DNA from: Candidatus Pseudobacter hemicellulosilyticus
GTDB taxonomy: Bacteria > Bacteroidota > Bacteroidia > Chitinophagales > Chitinophagaceae
Direction: 5' to 3'
DNA length: 64,000 bases
Assembly: GCA_029202545.1 (NCBI GenBank)
Contig: CP119311.1
Span: forward strand, 4,774,001 to 4,838,000
Shown: piece by piece, positions 25,301-33,087 of the stretch
Numbering within the stretch: the stretch's first letter is position 1
How the letters are laid out: each line of letters begins with the position of its first letter
The notes under the pieces: generated by a model
Database searches by the model: none
What the model saw: the letters and a program-made list of their open reading frames with translations, nothing else
What the model was told of the DNA's origin: nothing
Made by a program: the position numbers and the translations under genes

Positions 25301-25721
25301 TTTTGATCTCAATATCACCATGCGCGGCGCGTTCAATTTCGAGATCCTGAACATGGCCCGCATGTTCTACGGAGTGCCTTCCGCATTGAACAGGGGCAAT
25401 GTGCTGACCTCCGCCTATGATGATATCTATGGAAAAAGACCGCTGGCCGATAACCAGGAGCAGCAATACGTGAGCTATTTCATAGAAAAAGGCGATTACT
25501 GGAAGATTGACAACGTGACCCTTGGTTACAACGTACCAGTGTCCGCTGCTTTTGTGAAAAGGGTAAGGGTGTATGCCGCTGCCTCCAACCTGGCCACCTT
25601 CACCGGCTACAGCGGGATAGATCCTGAAGTGAGCGTTGGCGGTACTGCACCCGGTGTGGACGACAGGAACCGTTACCCGGCCGTGCGCTCTTTCACCTTT
25701 GGCGCCTACCTGACCTTTTAA
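22398..25721 (+). CDS. SusC/RagA TonB-dependent receptor with one STN domain
   Basis: A 1107-residue outer-membrane receptor. Signal region about residues 30-49 (RFFLSCLFLLVCASSLFA), one STN domain about 55-128 (APLERIFELIKSQTGYNFVY), a carboxypeptidase-regulatory-like domain about 147-218, then plug from about 222 (DDIVVIGYGTQRR) and barrel ending in SFTFGAYLTF. It should import the oligosaccharide captured by the next gene product and signal to FecR. This is the usual single-STN form, in contrast to the receptor at 7353. SusD follows after 59 bp. Confidence 0.95.
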   Translation: MPMIACSRSTAPPCPSMPGQQPAFVYRPLTARFFLSCLFLLVCASSLFARPTDTGVNINERNAPLERIFELIKSQTGYNFVYTEGFFKKARKVSIKVKDATLKDVLEICLRDQSFTYTILEADRLVVIREKEPVPVPMPLTVLLPKDIKGTVSNEKGEPIAGATINVKGSQQSAVTNEQGVFTLNGIADNAVLVVSNIGYDTKEIPVAGKTEVSIQLTIKIGALDDIVVIGYGTQRRAEVSTAISSVKAKDFVKGAVGDAAQLIRGKVAGLAVITPDGNPTATAQIKLRGVNSIANSASALILIDGVPGSFTSVAPEDIESIDVLKDGAAAAIYGTRGTGGVILITTRKVNGETPPTIDVNTYVTTQSITRKLDFMSADQYRELVAQGKPGAYDFGSNTNWLDEITRTPVSQVYNMSLRAGNRSTNYIVSMEYRKLQGIIDKSNNTVFFPRLEVNHAMFNNKLKLNMNVQGYAQSFNAISDGGSYRGDIYRNGITYNPTDPVRQPNGSWTQHTDKTDYVNPLSLLEETKGKNLNNSLRTIGSATFRPVTGLTLKLLGSRDLYNSVRGYYETKQHISTIRDGRNGFASRGTTRTTDDLMELTGEYARTLGDHQLTGLVGYSWRKYYSENYWMQNWDFPTDFYSYNNMGSGKALSRGQAPESSVAEESKLIGAFARINYNFRNRYLLMASIRREGSTRFGTDHKVGNFPAVSAGWDIAGENFMQKLAAVSMLKLRVGYGVTGTEPERMYRSLNLINFNSFAYHNGEWIQVVSQASNPNPDLRWEKKEEVNLGLDFGFLNNRITGSVDVYKRTIRDMIFYDYPVPVVPYLFNTITANAATMWNRGIEVVVNATAIESGKFSWNTSVNYAFNENKVTSFTNNRFQTLNRPMDVGSTGEPIQSTTHRLELNAPVGNFFGYRAVDIDDNGHWLIMGKDGKPKPIAQQQPDDKQVLGNGLPTQYLNFNNTFTYGNFDLNITMRGAFNFEILNMARMFYGVPSALNRGNVLTSAYDDIYGKRPLADNQEQQYVSYFIEKGDYWKIDNVTLGYNVPVSAAFVKRVRVYAAASNLATFTGYSGIDPEVSVGGTAPGVDDRNRYPAVRSFTFGAYLTF

Positions 25722-25780
25722 ACGATACCGGCAGAACGGCTGGTCAACAGCCCCTGCCAGCTTACCATAAAAACAATTTT

Positions 25781-27400
25781 ATGCGTTTATTCAATCATAC
25801 ACTCACTATATGCATCAGCACGGCCTGTTTGCTCAGCGCCTGCAGCAAACAGCTGGATGAACAGGTCTATTCCGACCTGACCTCACAAGGTTATACTTTT
25901 ACAGAAGCAGACTATTATGGTGTCACTACCAAAGTGTATACCGGTCTGCGCAGCCTCTGGGGCGAACAGGATTTTTATATGGCGCAGGAATCTACCACGG
26001 ACGCCATTGTGATGCCAGCCAATGGTTCAGGCTGGGACGATGGCGGCCTCTACAAACGGATGCACCTGCACGGCTGGAATGCGGAACAAAGTCATGTCCG
26101 CAATACCTGGAACAAACTGTTCCAGGGTATCCTCAATGCCAATACCATTATCCAGCAGCTGGAAACGGATGAAGTGCCTGTTCCTGCCGCTGTTGGCAAG
26201 GCTGCTGCTATTGCTGAGATAAAGGCGGTACGGGCTTTTTATTACTGGCTGATCTGTGATAATTTCGGCGATGCGCCCCTGGTATCCACCGTTACGCAGG
26301 AACTGCCGGAAAATGCAAGTCGCCGGCAACTCTATGATTTCATCGTGTCCGAACTGACCGCCAGTATCCCGGCCCTGACCGAAGAAAAGAACGGGATCAC
26401 CTATGGCAAATTCAATAAATGGGTGGCCAAAACGGTACTCGCCAATGTTTACCTCAACGCAAAAGTATATGTCGGGGAAGATCACTGGACTGACTGCCTC
26501 GCCCAGTGCAACGATATCATTGGTTCGAACAAATATACCCTGGCTACTAACTACCGCGATAATTTCCTGACAGATAATGTCAGCTCACCGGAAACTATTT
26601 TCGCCATTCCTTTTGACCAGACCCTGGCCACCAATTTCTATGTACATATGTATTCCTGGCATGCGGCCCTGCGCAATAAATTTGATATGACCACCACGCC
26701 TTACGGCGCCGGGTCTGCCAAAGGCGTACCGCAGTTCATTGATACCTATGATCCCGAAGACCAGCGCCTGCCGGATTCCTGGCTCATGGGCCAGCAGTTT
26801 GCTTCCAACGGCACCACTGCCTTGTTAGGCAGTTATGATAAAAGCGGCCAGCCCCTGGTATTCACTAACTCCATGCCCGATGGCCTCTACACCGGTGAAG
26901 CCGACGGGTACCGGATGAACAAATTTGAAGTGGCCTTGGGTGCTATGCGCGACCTGAGCAATGATTTCCCTTTCTTCCGCTACAGTGAGGTGCTGCTGAT
27001 GAAAGCCGAGTGCCTGCTGCGTACCGGTAAGGCTGATGAGGCCGCTACCATCGTCTCCGATCTGCGCGTTCGTAATTTCCGTTCAGCACCAGTAAAGGCC
27101 ACGGTCACCGGCGCACAGCTGGAAGGCAATTCAAAATACCAGTACGGTTATGTAGAGAATGGGGTAGTGGTGGACCCCGGCAATACAGCGGTGGTGCCTT
27201 TTGGCGGCATGCTGGACGAGCTGGGCTGGGAATTTGCCTGGGAAGGACACCGCAGAAGAGATATGATCCGCTTTGGCACCTATACCAGCAAAAGCTGGTT
27301 ATCGCATAAGCCTGCGGGTGACTACCGGGCTGTATTCCCCATTCCCCAGGAAGCCATCAATACCAATCCGAAACTTATCCAGAACCCAGACTATAATTAA
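25781..27400 (+). CDS. SusD/RagB outer-membrane lipoprotein
   Basis: A 539-residue SusD homologue with lipobox LLSAC, then SKQLDEQVYSD. SusD-type elements include EIKAVRAFYYWLICDNFGDAPLV, FFRYSEVLLMKAECLLRTGKADEA and WEFAWEGHRRRDMIRFG. It partners the SusC upstream and ends 2 bp before the GH127 gene, so receptor and enzymes share one transcript. Confidence 0.95.
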   Translation: MRLFNHTLTICISTACLLSACSKQLDEQVYSDLTSQGYTFTEADYYGVTTKVYTGLRSLWGEQDFYMAQESTTDAIVMPANGSGWDDGGLYKRMHLHGWNAEQSHVRNTWNKLFQGILNANTIIQQLETDEVPVPAAVGKAAAIAEIKAVRAFYYWLICDNFGDAPLVSTVTQELPENASRRQLYDFIVSELTASIPALTEEKNGITYGKFNKWVAKTVLANVYLNAKVYVGEDHWTDCLAQCNDIIGSNKYTLATNYRDNFLTDNVSSPETIFAIPFDQTLATNFYVHMYSWHAALRNKFDMTTTPYGAGSAKGVPQFIDTYDPEDQRLPDSWLMGQQFASNGTTALLGSYDKSGQPLVFTNSMPDGLYTGEADGYRMNKFEVALGAMRDLSNDFPFFRYSEVLLMKAECLLRTGKADEAATIVSDLRVRNFRSAPVKATVTGAQLEGNSKYQYGYVENGVVVDPGNTAVVPFGGMLDELGWEFAWEGHRRRDMIRFGTYTSKSWLSHKPAGDYRAVFPIPQEAINTNPKLIQNPDYN

Positions 27401-27402
27401 TT

Positions 27403-29484
27403 ATGAAGCGCAGGTTGTTTTTTCCTATTGCAACGTTGTCAACGTTACTGGTCATCCCTTTTGCCGCCTTTAAAAATACTGATCCCCGGCAACCAGTCCC
27501 TGTGTCAATAACCGCTGAACCAGGTCCCGTTCCTGGCTACAGGCCACGTTTGTATACACCCCTTTCATTGGGCGCCATACAGCCACAGGGCTGGTTGCGG
27601 CATCAGCTGCAACTGATGAAGGCCGGCAGTACCGGTCACCTGGATGAAGTATACCATAAAGTGAAACAGGAGAACGGCTGGCTGGGCGGCAAAGGCGATG
27701 GCTGGGAAGAAACACCTTACTGGCTGGACGGCGCCCTGCCGCTGGCCTACCTGCTGCAGGATACGGCCCTGACCAATAAAGTACTTACCTATGTTAACTG
27801 GACCTTGACCAACCAACGGCCCTCTGGTTATTTTGGCCCCTTCTCCAAAGCAGAACGCGAAGAAGGGGCCACTATAACCCCGGCCAACGCATTGGCAGGG
27901 GAGGACTGGTGGCCCAAAATGGTGATGCTGAAAGTGCTGCAGCAGTATTACACCGCTACCGGAGACCAGCGGGTGATCCGGTTCATGACCAGTTATTTTC
28001 ATTTCCAGGCGGCCGCCCTGGCCATTGCTCCCCTGGGCAAATGGACCGAATGGGCCGAAGCACGCGGCCAGGAAAATATCCTGACCATTCACTGGCTCTA
28101 TGGGATCACCAAAGACCCGAAGTTGCTGCCGCTGGCCCGCCAGCTGCAACAGCAGAGCTTTGCCTGGGGCAAATGGATGGCGGGTGGCGAATGGATCATC
28201 AATTCCACTACCTACCAGGACGCGCAGCAACTCATGAACCGGCATGCAGTAAATGTGGCTATGGGCATCAAGGAACCGGCCCTGCAATATGCCCTCAGCG
28301 GCGATAGCGCCTGGCTGAAGGCTTCCAAAAAGGGTTTTAACGATCTGATGAAAGTGCATGGCCTGCCCATGGGCATTTTCTCCGCCGATGAAGACCTCAA
28401 TGGCAATGATCCTACTCAGGGGGCAGAACTCTGCGCCGTTGTGGAAGCAATGTTCTCCCTGGAACAGATGGCCCAGCTCACCGGCGATCCGTTTTATGCG
28501 GATGCGCTGGAGCGACTGGCATTTAACGCCCTGCCCACACAGACCACCGACGATTACAACAACAAACAATATTTCCAGGTCACCAACCAGGTCCAGGTCA
28601 GCAAAGGCGTTTTTAATTTTTCCCTGCCCTTTGAACGCGAGATGTGCAATGTATTCGGCATGCGCAGCGGCTATACCTGCTGCCTGGCCAATATGCACCA
28701 GGGCTGGACAAAATTCGCCGCCCAGTTATGGCAGCATACCAATGACGGCGGCCTCGCAGCACTGACCTATGCGCCCAGCAGCATCAAAGTGACCATAGGA
28801 AAAAGCAAGCAAACAGTCAGCATCACTGAAGACACCCAGTATCCATTTGAAGACGATATCCGTTTTACCATCACCTGCGCCGGCAAAGTAAATTTCCCGC
28901 TGCACCTGCGCATCCCCGGTTGGTGCAGGGAAGCCACTATCTTACTGAACGGCCAGCCCCTGCAAAAAGCAGCCGGCGGACAGATCATTGTGCTGCGCAG
29001 AAATTGGACAGATAAGGACCAGCTCACGCTGCAGCTGCCCTCCGGCGTGCAAACATCAGTCTGGGGCCGCCACTCACGCGCCGTAGAGCGCGGGCCGCTG
29101 GTGTATGCCCTCAGGCTTCCGGAGCGCTGGGAAAAAAGTACAGATGCCGCAGAAGGTGTATATTACAGCATCTACCCGGAGCAGCCCTGGAATTTCGGGC
29201 TCCTGCAAAAAGCTATTGAGCAGCCCGCCGATAGTATGCAGATAAGAAAAGTAAAGGCAGTTACGGATAGCTTTGTATGGAACCTGGCCCATGCACCCAT
29301 TGAGATCACCGTGCCCGCCAGGCAGATACCCGGCTGGATAGCCACCAACGGTGTGGCCCACCAGCCCGTGAACGACCGGACAGGCCTGTACAGGGGACCA
29401 GTAGCAGATACCATCAGCAGTATTACCCTGATCCCTTACGGATGTACCAAAGTACGAGTAGTGGCCTTCCCGGTAGTTAAATAA
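27403..29484 (+). CDS. GH127 beta-L-arabinofuranosidase
   Basis: A 693-residue glycoside hydrolase of family 127 (DUF1680 core). The zinc-coordinating set reported for Bifidobacterium HypBA1 (Glu338, Cys340, Cys417, Cys418) aligns with Glu342 and Cys344 in GAELCAVVEA and the Cys426-Cys427 pair in GYTCCLANMHQGW. An N-terminal signal-type hydrophobic stretch sends it to the periplasm or outer surface. The (alpha/alpha)6 region has WWPKMVMLKVLQQYY and EWAEARGQEN, and a beta-rich C-terminal part follows. It releases beta-L-arabinofuranose, as found on plant hydroxyproline-rich glycoproteins. Other GH127 specificities exist, so the exact linkage is inference. Confidence 0.92.
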   Translation: MKRRLFFPIATLSTLLVIPFAAFKNTDPRQPVPVSITAEPGPVPGYRPRLYTPLSLGAIQPQGWLRHQLQLMKAGSTGHLDEVYHKVKQENGWLGGKGDGWEETPYWLDGALPLAYLLQDTALTNKVLTYVNWTLTNQRPSGYFGPFSKAEREEGATITPANALAGEDWWPKMVMLKVLQQYYTATGDQRVIRFMTSYFHFQAAALAIAPLGKWTEWAEARGQENILTIHWLYGITKDPKLLPLARQLQQQSFAWGKWMAGGEWIINSTTYQDAQQLMNRHAVNVAMGIKEPALQYALSGDSAWLKASKKGFNDLMKVHGLPMGIFSADEDLNGNDPTQGAELCAVVEAMFSLEQMAQLTGDPFYADALERLAFNALPTQTTDDYNNKQYFQVTNQVQVSKGVFNFSLPFEREMCNVFGMRSGYTCCLANMHQGWTKFAAQLWQHTNDGGLAALTYAPSSIKVTIGKSKQTVSITEDTQYPFEDDIRFTITCAGKVNFPLHLRIPGWCREATILLNGQPLQKAAGGQIIVLRRNWTDKDQLTLQLPSGVQTSVWGRHSRAVERGPLVYALRLPERWEKSTDAAEGVYYSIYPEQPWNFGLLQKAIEQPADSMQIRKVKAVTDSFVWNLAHAPIEITVPARQIPGWIATNGVAHQPVNDRTGLYRGPVADTISSITLIPYGCTKVRVVAFPVVK

Positions 29485-29505
29485 CAGCAGAACCAATTCT
29501 TCTAT

Positions 29506-32500
29506 ATGAACCTTACTAAAAAATGGCTGCCGGCCCTTTTCCTGCTCCTGCTCAGCCAGCTTACCAGCAACGGCCAGCCAGGTTTTCTCAACAACCGTTA
29601 TCTTACTTTTAATGCCATCATCCGGGTGAACCAGATAGAGGTTACCCGGGATCAGCATATTGGCGAGGACGAACGCAAGCTGCATACCCCGGATGGCATC
29701 CGGGCCTTTCGCAAAGCCATCAGTGATGGTTTCCCCGGCGCCCGCATCACCTGGGCGCTCAGCTGGCTGGCCCTGCATGATACCAGTGCGGATTATACGG
29801 AGATCCGCCAGCTGGTAAAAGGCTATCACCAGCAGTATGGCGATGAAGTGACTTTCATCCCCGGCGCATATTTCTCCAATGCCTACAATACCCGGGAACA
29901 GATCAACCGCGATCTGCATGACGGCATCCGGCGCGTCACCGACATCATGGGTAATAACTACCGACCTAAAAGTATCATTGCCGGTTTCCTGGCGGCCGCT
30001 AACCAGCAGTACCTGGCAGAGAAAGAAGCTATCCATGTTTGCCAGGGCAATATCTGGAGCCAGTACGCCATCGATAACCAGGACGGGGATGGCAGCATTG
30101 CCTATCCTTTTTATCCTTCCAAAGAACATTTCTGCAAACCCGCCCAGGGAAAGAACGACTTTATTGATTGCGTGAACCTGGACGGCTGGACCATGGACTT
30201 CCTGGCCGCACGCCGCGCAGGTTTTGCCGATGGCTTCAACAGCAGGCTGGGCGTGGGTCCTATTGAGACCCTGGGAAAATACGGAGAAGAAACAGGGCTG
30301 GAAGAAATGATCTACACTACAGCCATGCATTTTGATAAAGGCTATGAACTGAATCGCTTTGGCTTTGTAACTGTTAACTGGGAAGTCTCCCTGCCTTATC
30401 CGCTCAGCGGCCTCACCCGCTGGCTGGCTGCCATCCGCCAGCGCTGGCCCGCTACGCAATTCATTACCGAAGGGGATTTTGGCCTGCGCTGGAGAAAACA
30501 TTTTAAGGACAACAGCTTTAATTATCGCTTCACTGCAACAGGTAGCGGGATCGGTGGATCTGATATTGACAAAGAGATCCGCTGGTTCATGAATAAAGAG
30601 TTCCGGCTGGCACTGCTGCGCAATACCCAAACCGGTGAAAGTGCTAAGGTGATTGATTATACCCGCTATAATATCCCGGCGCAGGAACCCAAAGACCTGA
30701 CCCGCCGCTGGAGCCTGATGGGCCCTATCAATATGAAACAGACAAGGGCGCAGGACACACCGGTATTGTTAACAGCCCTGCCCGCTGCTGACCAGGCCCT
30801 GGTCCGCAAATACTATCCCGCCTTATTTGATAAGGCCGACAACCTTCAACAGGAAAAAAAGCTGAGCCAGTATGTGAATCCTTTTATAGGCACTGCGGCT
30901 ACCGGCCACACTTTCCCCGGCGCCACCGTGCCCTTCGGGCTGGTGCAGCCCGGTCCCGAGACCGGCAATTTTGACTGGGACTATTGCTCGGGCTATCACT
31001 ATAAAGATTCCCTGATCTGGGGCTTTGCACAGACGCATCTCAACGGCACCGGCGTGCCCGACCTCGGCGATATCCTGCTGCAGCCATTTACAGGGGACAT
31101 CAATGGAACAGACTATCATAGCCATTTCAATAAGGCCACGGAAAAAGCCAGTCCCGGCTATTACAGTGTGGAATTGGCCGACTATAACGTGAAAGCAGAA
31201 ATGACCGCTGCCGCACATACGGCCTTCCATCAGTATACCTATGCAAGCGCCAGTCCGGCGCGACTGCTGGTAGACCTGCAATACGGCATCGTCAGCAACA
31301 AAAGATCCTTTCTCAGGCATGTGCTGCAGGCCGATGTGGACATAGATCCCAACAGGCGCTGGATAGCCGGCCATAGCGAGGTCACCGCCTGGGTGCGCAG
31401 GCATTATTATTATGTGATTGAATTCAGCAGGCCTTTTACCCAAAAAACGCAACTGCCCGCCAATGACCCGGCAGAAAAAGGACCGCGTTATGTACTGGAC
31501 TTTGACCTGAAACCCGGCCAGCAGTTGCAGGTGAAGATCGGCCTGTCTACCGTCAGCATTGAGAACGCCCGGCAGAACCTGCAACAGGAAATTCCACACT
31601 GGGAGTTCAATACCGTCCGTAATATGGCCGGCAGTGAATGGGACCAATACCTGCAGCGCATGACCATTAAGGGCAGTGACGACCTGCTCACCAATTTTTA
31701 TACAGCCCTGTATCACCTGCTGATGCAGCCCAACAATATGGCGGATGTCAATGGCCAGTACCGCGGTGCGGACGACAAGGTCCTGACTGCTGCCGATGGC
31801 CGGTATTATTCCACGCTCTCGCTCTGGGATACCTACCGGGCCGCGCATCCGCTCTATACCCTGCTGACCCCGGAAAGGGTAGATGGTTTTGTTCAGACCA
31901 TGCTGGCGCATTATGACGCCACCGGTCTCTTACCCCGCTGGACCTTATGGGGCAAAGAGAACAACTGTATGATCGGCAACCATGCTATCCCGGTTATTGC
32001 TGACGCCTATGCCAAAGGCTTCCGCGGCTTTGATACCGGAAAAGCCTTTGCCGCCATGGACCGCAGCTCAACGGTCAACCATGCCACATCCGACTGGGAC
32101 CTCTACCTCAAATACGGTTACCTGCCCTTTGATCTTATCAAAGAAGAATCCGTTTCCCGTACACTGGAATGCAGTTATGACGACTATGCGGTCAGTGTGT
32201 TTGCCAAAGCCATTGGCCAGCATAGCGCCGCTGAAAAATACCAGCAGCGGTCTATGTATTACAAGAACCTGCTGGACCCGGAAACCCGCATGATGCGCGG
32301 CCGCGACAGCAAAGGGAACTGGCGTACGCCTTTTAACCTTTTCTCTTTGTCGCACGCCGGCAGCGTAGGGGGTGATTATACGGAAGGCAATGCCTGGCAA
32401 TACACCTGGAGTGTGCAGCATGATATTCCCGGCCTTGTAAAAGGGATCGGCGGGCCAACCGCGTTTACCCGGAAGCTGGATTCCCTGTTCCGCTTGAGCG

Positions 32501-32979
32501 TGGCTACGGAGACCCATCTTGTAAAGGATGTATCCGGCCTCATTGGTCAGTACGCCCACGGCAATGAACCCAGCCATCACGTGGCCTACCTGTTTGCATT
32601 GAATGGCCAGCCAGGGCGGACTCAGGAACTGCTGCGCCAGATCACCGACAGCTTTTACCTGAACAAACCCGACGGACTGTCTGGTAATGATGATTGCGGG
32701 CAGATGTCGGCCTGGTACGTCTTTACCGCTATGGGCTTTTACCCGGTTGATCCGGTTGGCGGAGAATATATCCTGGGAGCGCCACAGCTGCCTTTCCTGC
32801 AACTGGAACTGCCCGGCGGCAAACGGTTTACCATGGAAGCCCGCGGTCTTTCCGACGGCAAAAAATATGTACAGAGCGTCAGCTGGAACGGGAAACCGGT
32901 TACCGGTGGCTCCCTTACCCATGCAACCATCCTGAAAGGCGGCCGGCTGGTATTTATCATGACCGACAAAAAACCGTAA
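29506..32979 (+). CDS. Uncharacterised N-terminal domain fused to GH92 alpha-mannosidase
   Basis: A 1157-residue exported protein. After a signal peptide (about residues 1-23), residues about 30-445 form a domain resembling the uncharacterised DUF3863/DUF3864 type of Bacteroidota, with TFNAIIRVNQIEVTRDQ, ITWALSWLALHD and GDEVTFIPGAYFSN. From about residue 450 (LSQYVNPFIGTAATGHTFPGA) to the end is a full-length GH92 domain, a calcium-dependent inverting exo-alpha-mannosidase family. GH92 landmarks are TEGNAWQYTW (Glu960), NEPSHHVAYLF and NDDCGQMSAWYVF (from about 1061). It is the last gene of the second Sus locus, 21 bp after GH127. The fusion is the oddest protein in the window; the N-terminal domain may be a second catalytic unit. 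Confidence 0.9.
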   Translation: MNLTKKWLPALFLLLLSQLTSNGQPGFLNNRYLTFNAIIRVNQIEVTRDQHIGEDERKLHTPDGIRAFRKAISDGFPGARITWALSWLALHDTSADYTEIRQLVKGYHQQYGDEVTFIPGAYFSNAYNTREQINRDLHDGIRRVTDIMGNNYRPKSIIAGFLAAANQQYLAEKEAIHVCQGNIWSQYAIDNQDGDGSIAYPFYPSKEHFCKPAQGKNDFIDCVNLDGWTMDFLAARRAGFADGFNSRLGVGPIETLGKYGEETGLEEMIYTTAMHFDKGYELNRFGFVTVNWEVSLPYPLSGLTRWLAAIRQRWPATQFITEGDFGLRWRKHFKDNSFNYRFTATGSGIGGSDIDKEIRWFMNKEFRLALLRNTQTGESAKVIDYTRYNIPAQEPKDLTRRWSLMGPINMKQTRAQDTPVLLTALPAADQALVRKYYPALFDKADNLQQEKKLSQYVNPFIGTAATGHTFPGATVPFGLVQPGPETGNFDWDYCSGYHYKDSLIWGFAQTHLNGTGVPDLGDILLQPFTGDINGTDYHSHFNKATEKASPGYYSVELADYNVKAEMTAAAHTAFHQYTYASASPARLLVDLQYGIVSNKRSFLRHVLQADVDIDPNRRWIAGHSEVTAWVRRHYYYVIEFSRPFTQKTQLPANDPAEKGPRYVLDFDLKPGQQLQVKIGLSTVSIENARQNLQQEIPHWEFNTVRNMAGSEWDQYLQRMTIKGSDDLLTNFYTALYHLLMQPNNMADVNGQYRGADDKVLTAADGRYYSTLSLWDTYRAAHPLYTLLTPERVDGFVQTMLAHYDATGLLPRWTLWGKENNCMIGNHAIPVIADAYAKGFRGFDTGKAFAAMDRSSTVNHATSDWDLYLKYGYLPFDLIKEESVSRTLECSYDDYAVSVFAKAIGQHSAAEKYQQRSMYYKNLLDPETRMMRGRDSKGNWRTPFNLFSLSHAGSVGGDYTEGNAWQYTWSVQHDIPGLVKGIGGPTAFTRKLDSLFRLSVATETHLVKDVSGLIGQYAHGNEPSHHVAYLFALNGQPGRTQELLRQITDSFYLNKPDGLSGNDDCGQMSAWYVFTAMGFYPVDPVGGEYILGAPQLPFLQLELPGGKRFTMEARGLSDGKKYVQSVSWNGKPVTGGSLTHATILKGGRLVFIMTDKKP

Positions 32980-32991
32980 CTGACATCGTTT

Positions 32992-33087
32992 TTATTGGTT
33001 CGTCCATAACTATATTCAATTAGTTTCTTAAATTACTTCTCCCCGCAACCATTAGTTTGCAGGGAGATTTTTTTTACGAACCAATAA
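32992..33087 (+). repeat. 12-bp inverted repeat enclosing a terminator in the NRAMP leader
   Basis: A perfect 12-bp inverted repeat: 32992-33003 (TTATTGGTTCGT) and 33076-33087 (ACGAACCAATAA), with 72 nt between. The inner part holds a separate terminator hairpin. The right arm ends in the TAA that closes the NRAMP reading frame upstream. Confidence 0.75.
33038..33075 (+). terminator. Intrinsic terminator or attenuator before the NRAMP gene
   Basis: An 11-pair stem with one mismatch (33038-33048 with 33057-33067), followed by eight T. It ends the GH127/GH92 transcript. Because only about 13 bp separate it from the likely NRAMP start, it could also act as an attenuator. Confidence 0.85.

Noticed and set aside
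29074..30630. 518-codon leftward open frame opposite GH127/GH92
   Set aside because: A shadow of GC-rich coding sequence on the other strand: no family match and composition typical of an antisense frame. The same holds for 2130-3323, 9771-10802, 27565-28698 and 30823-31911.
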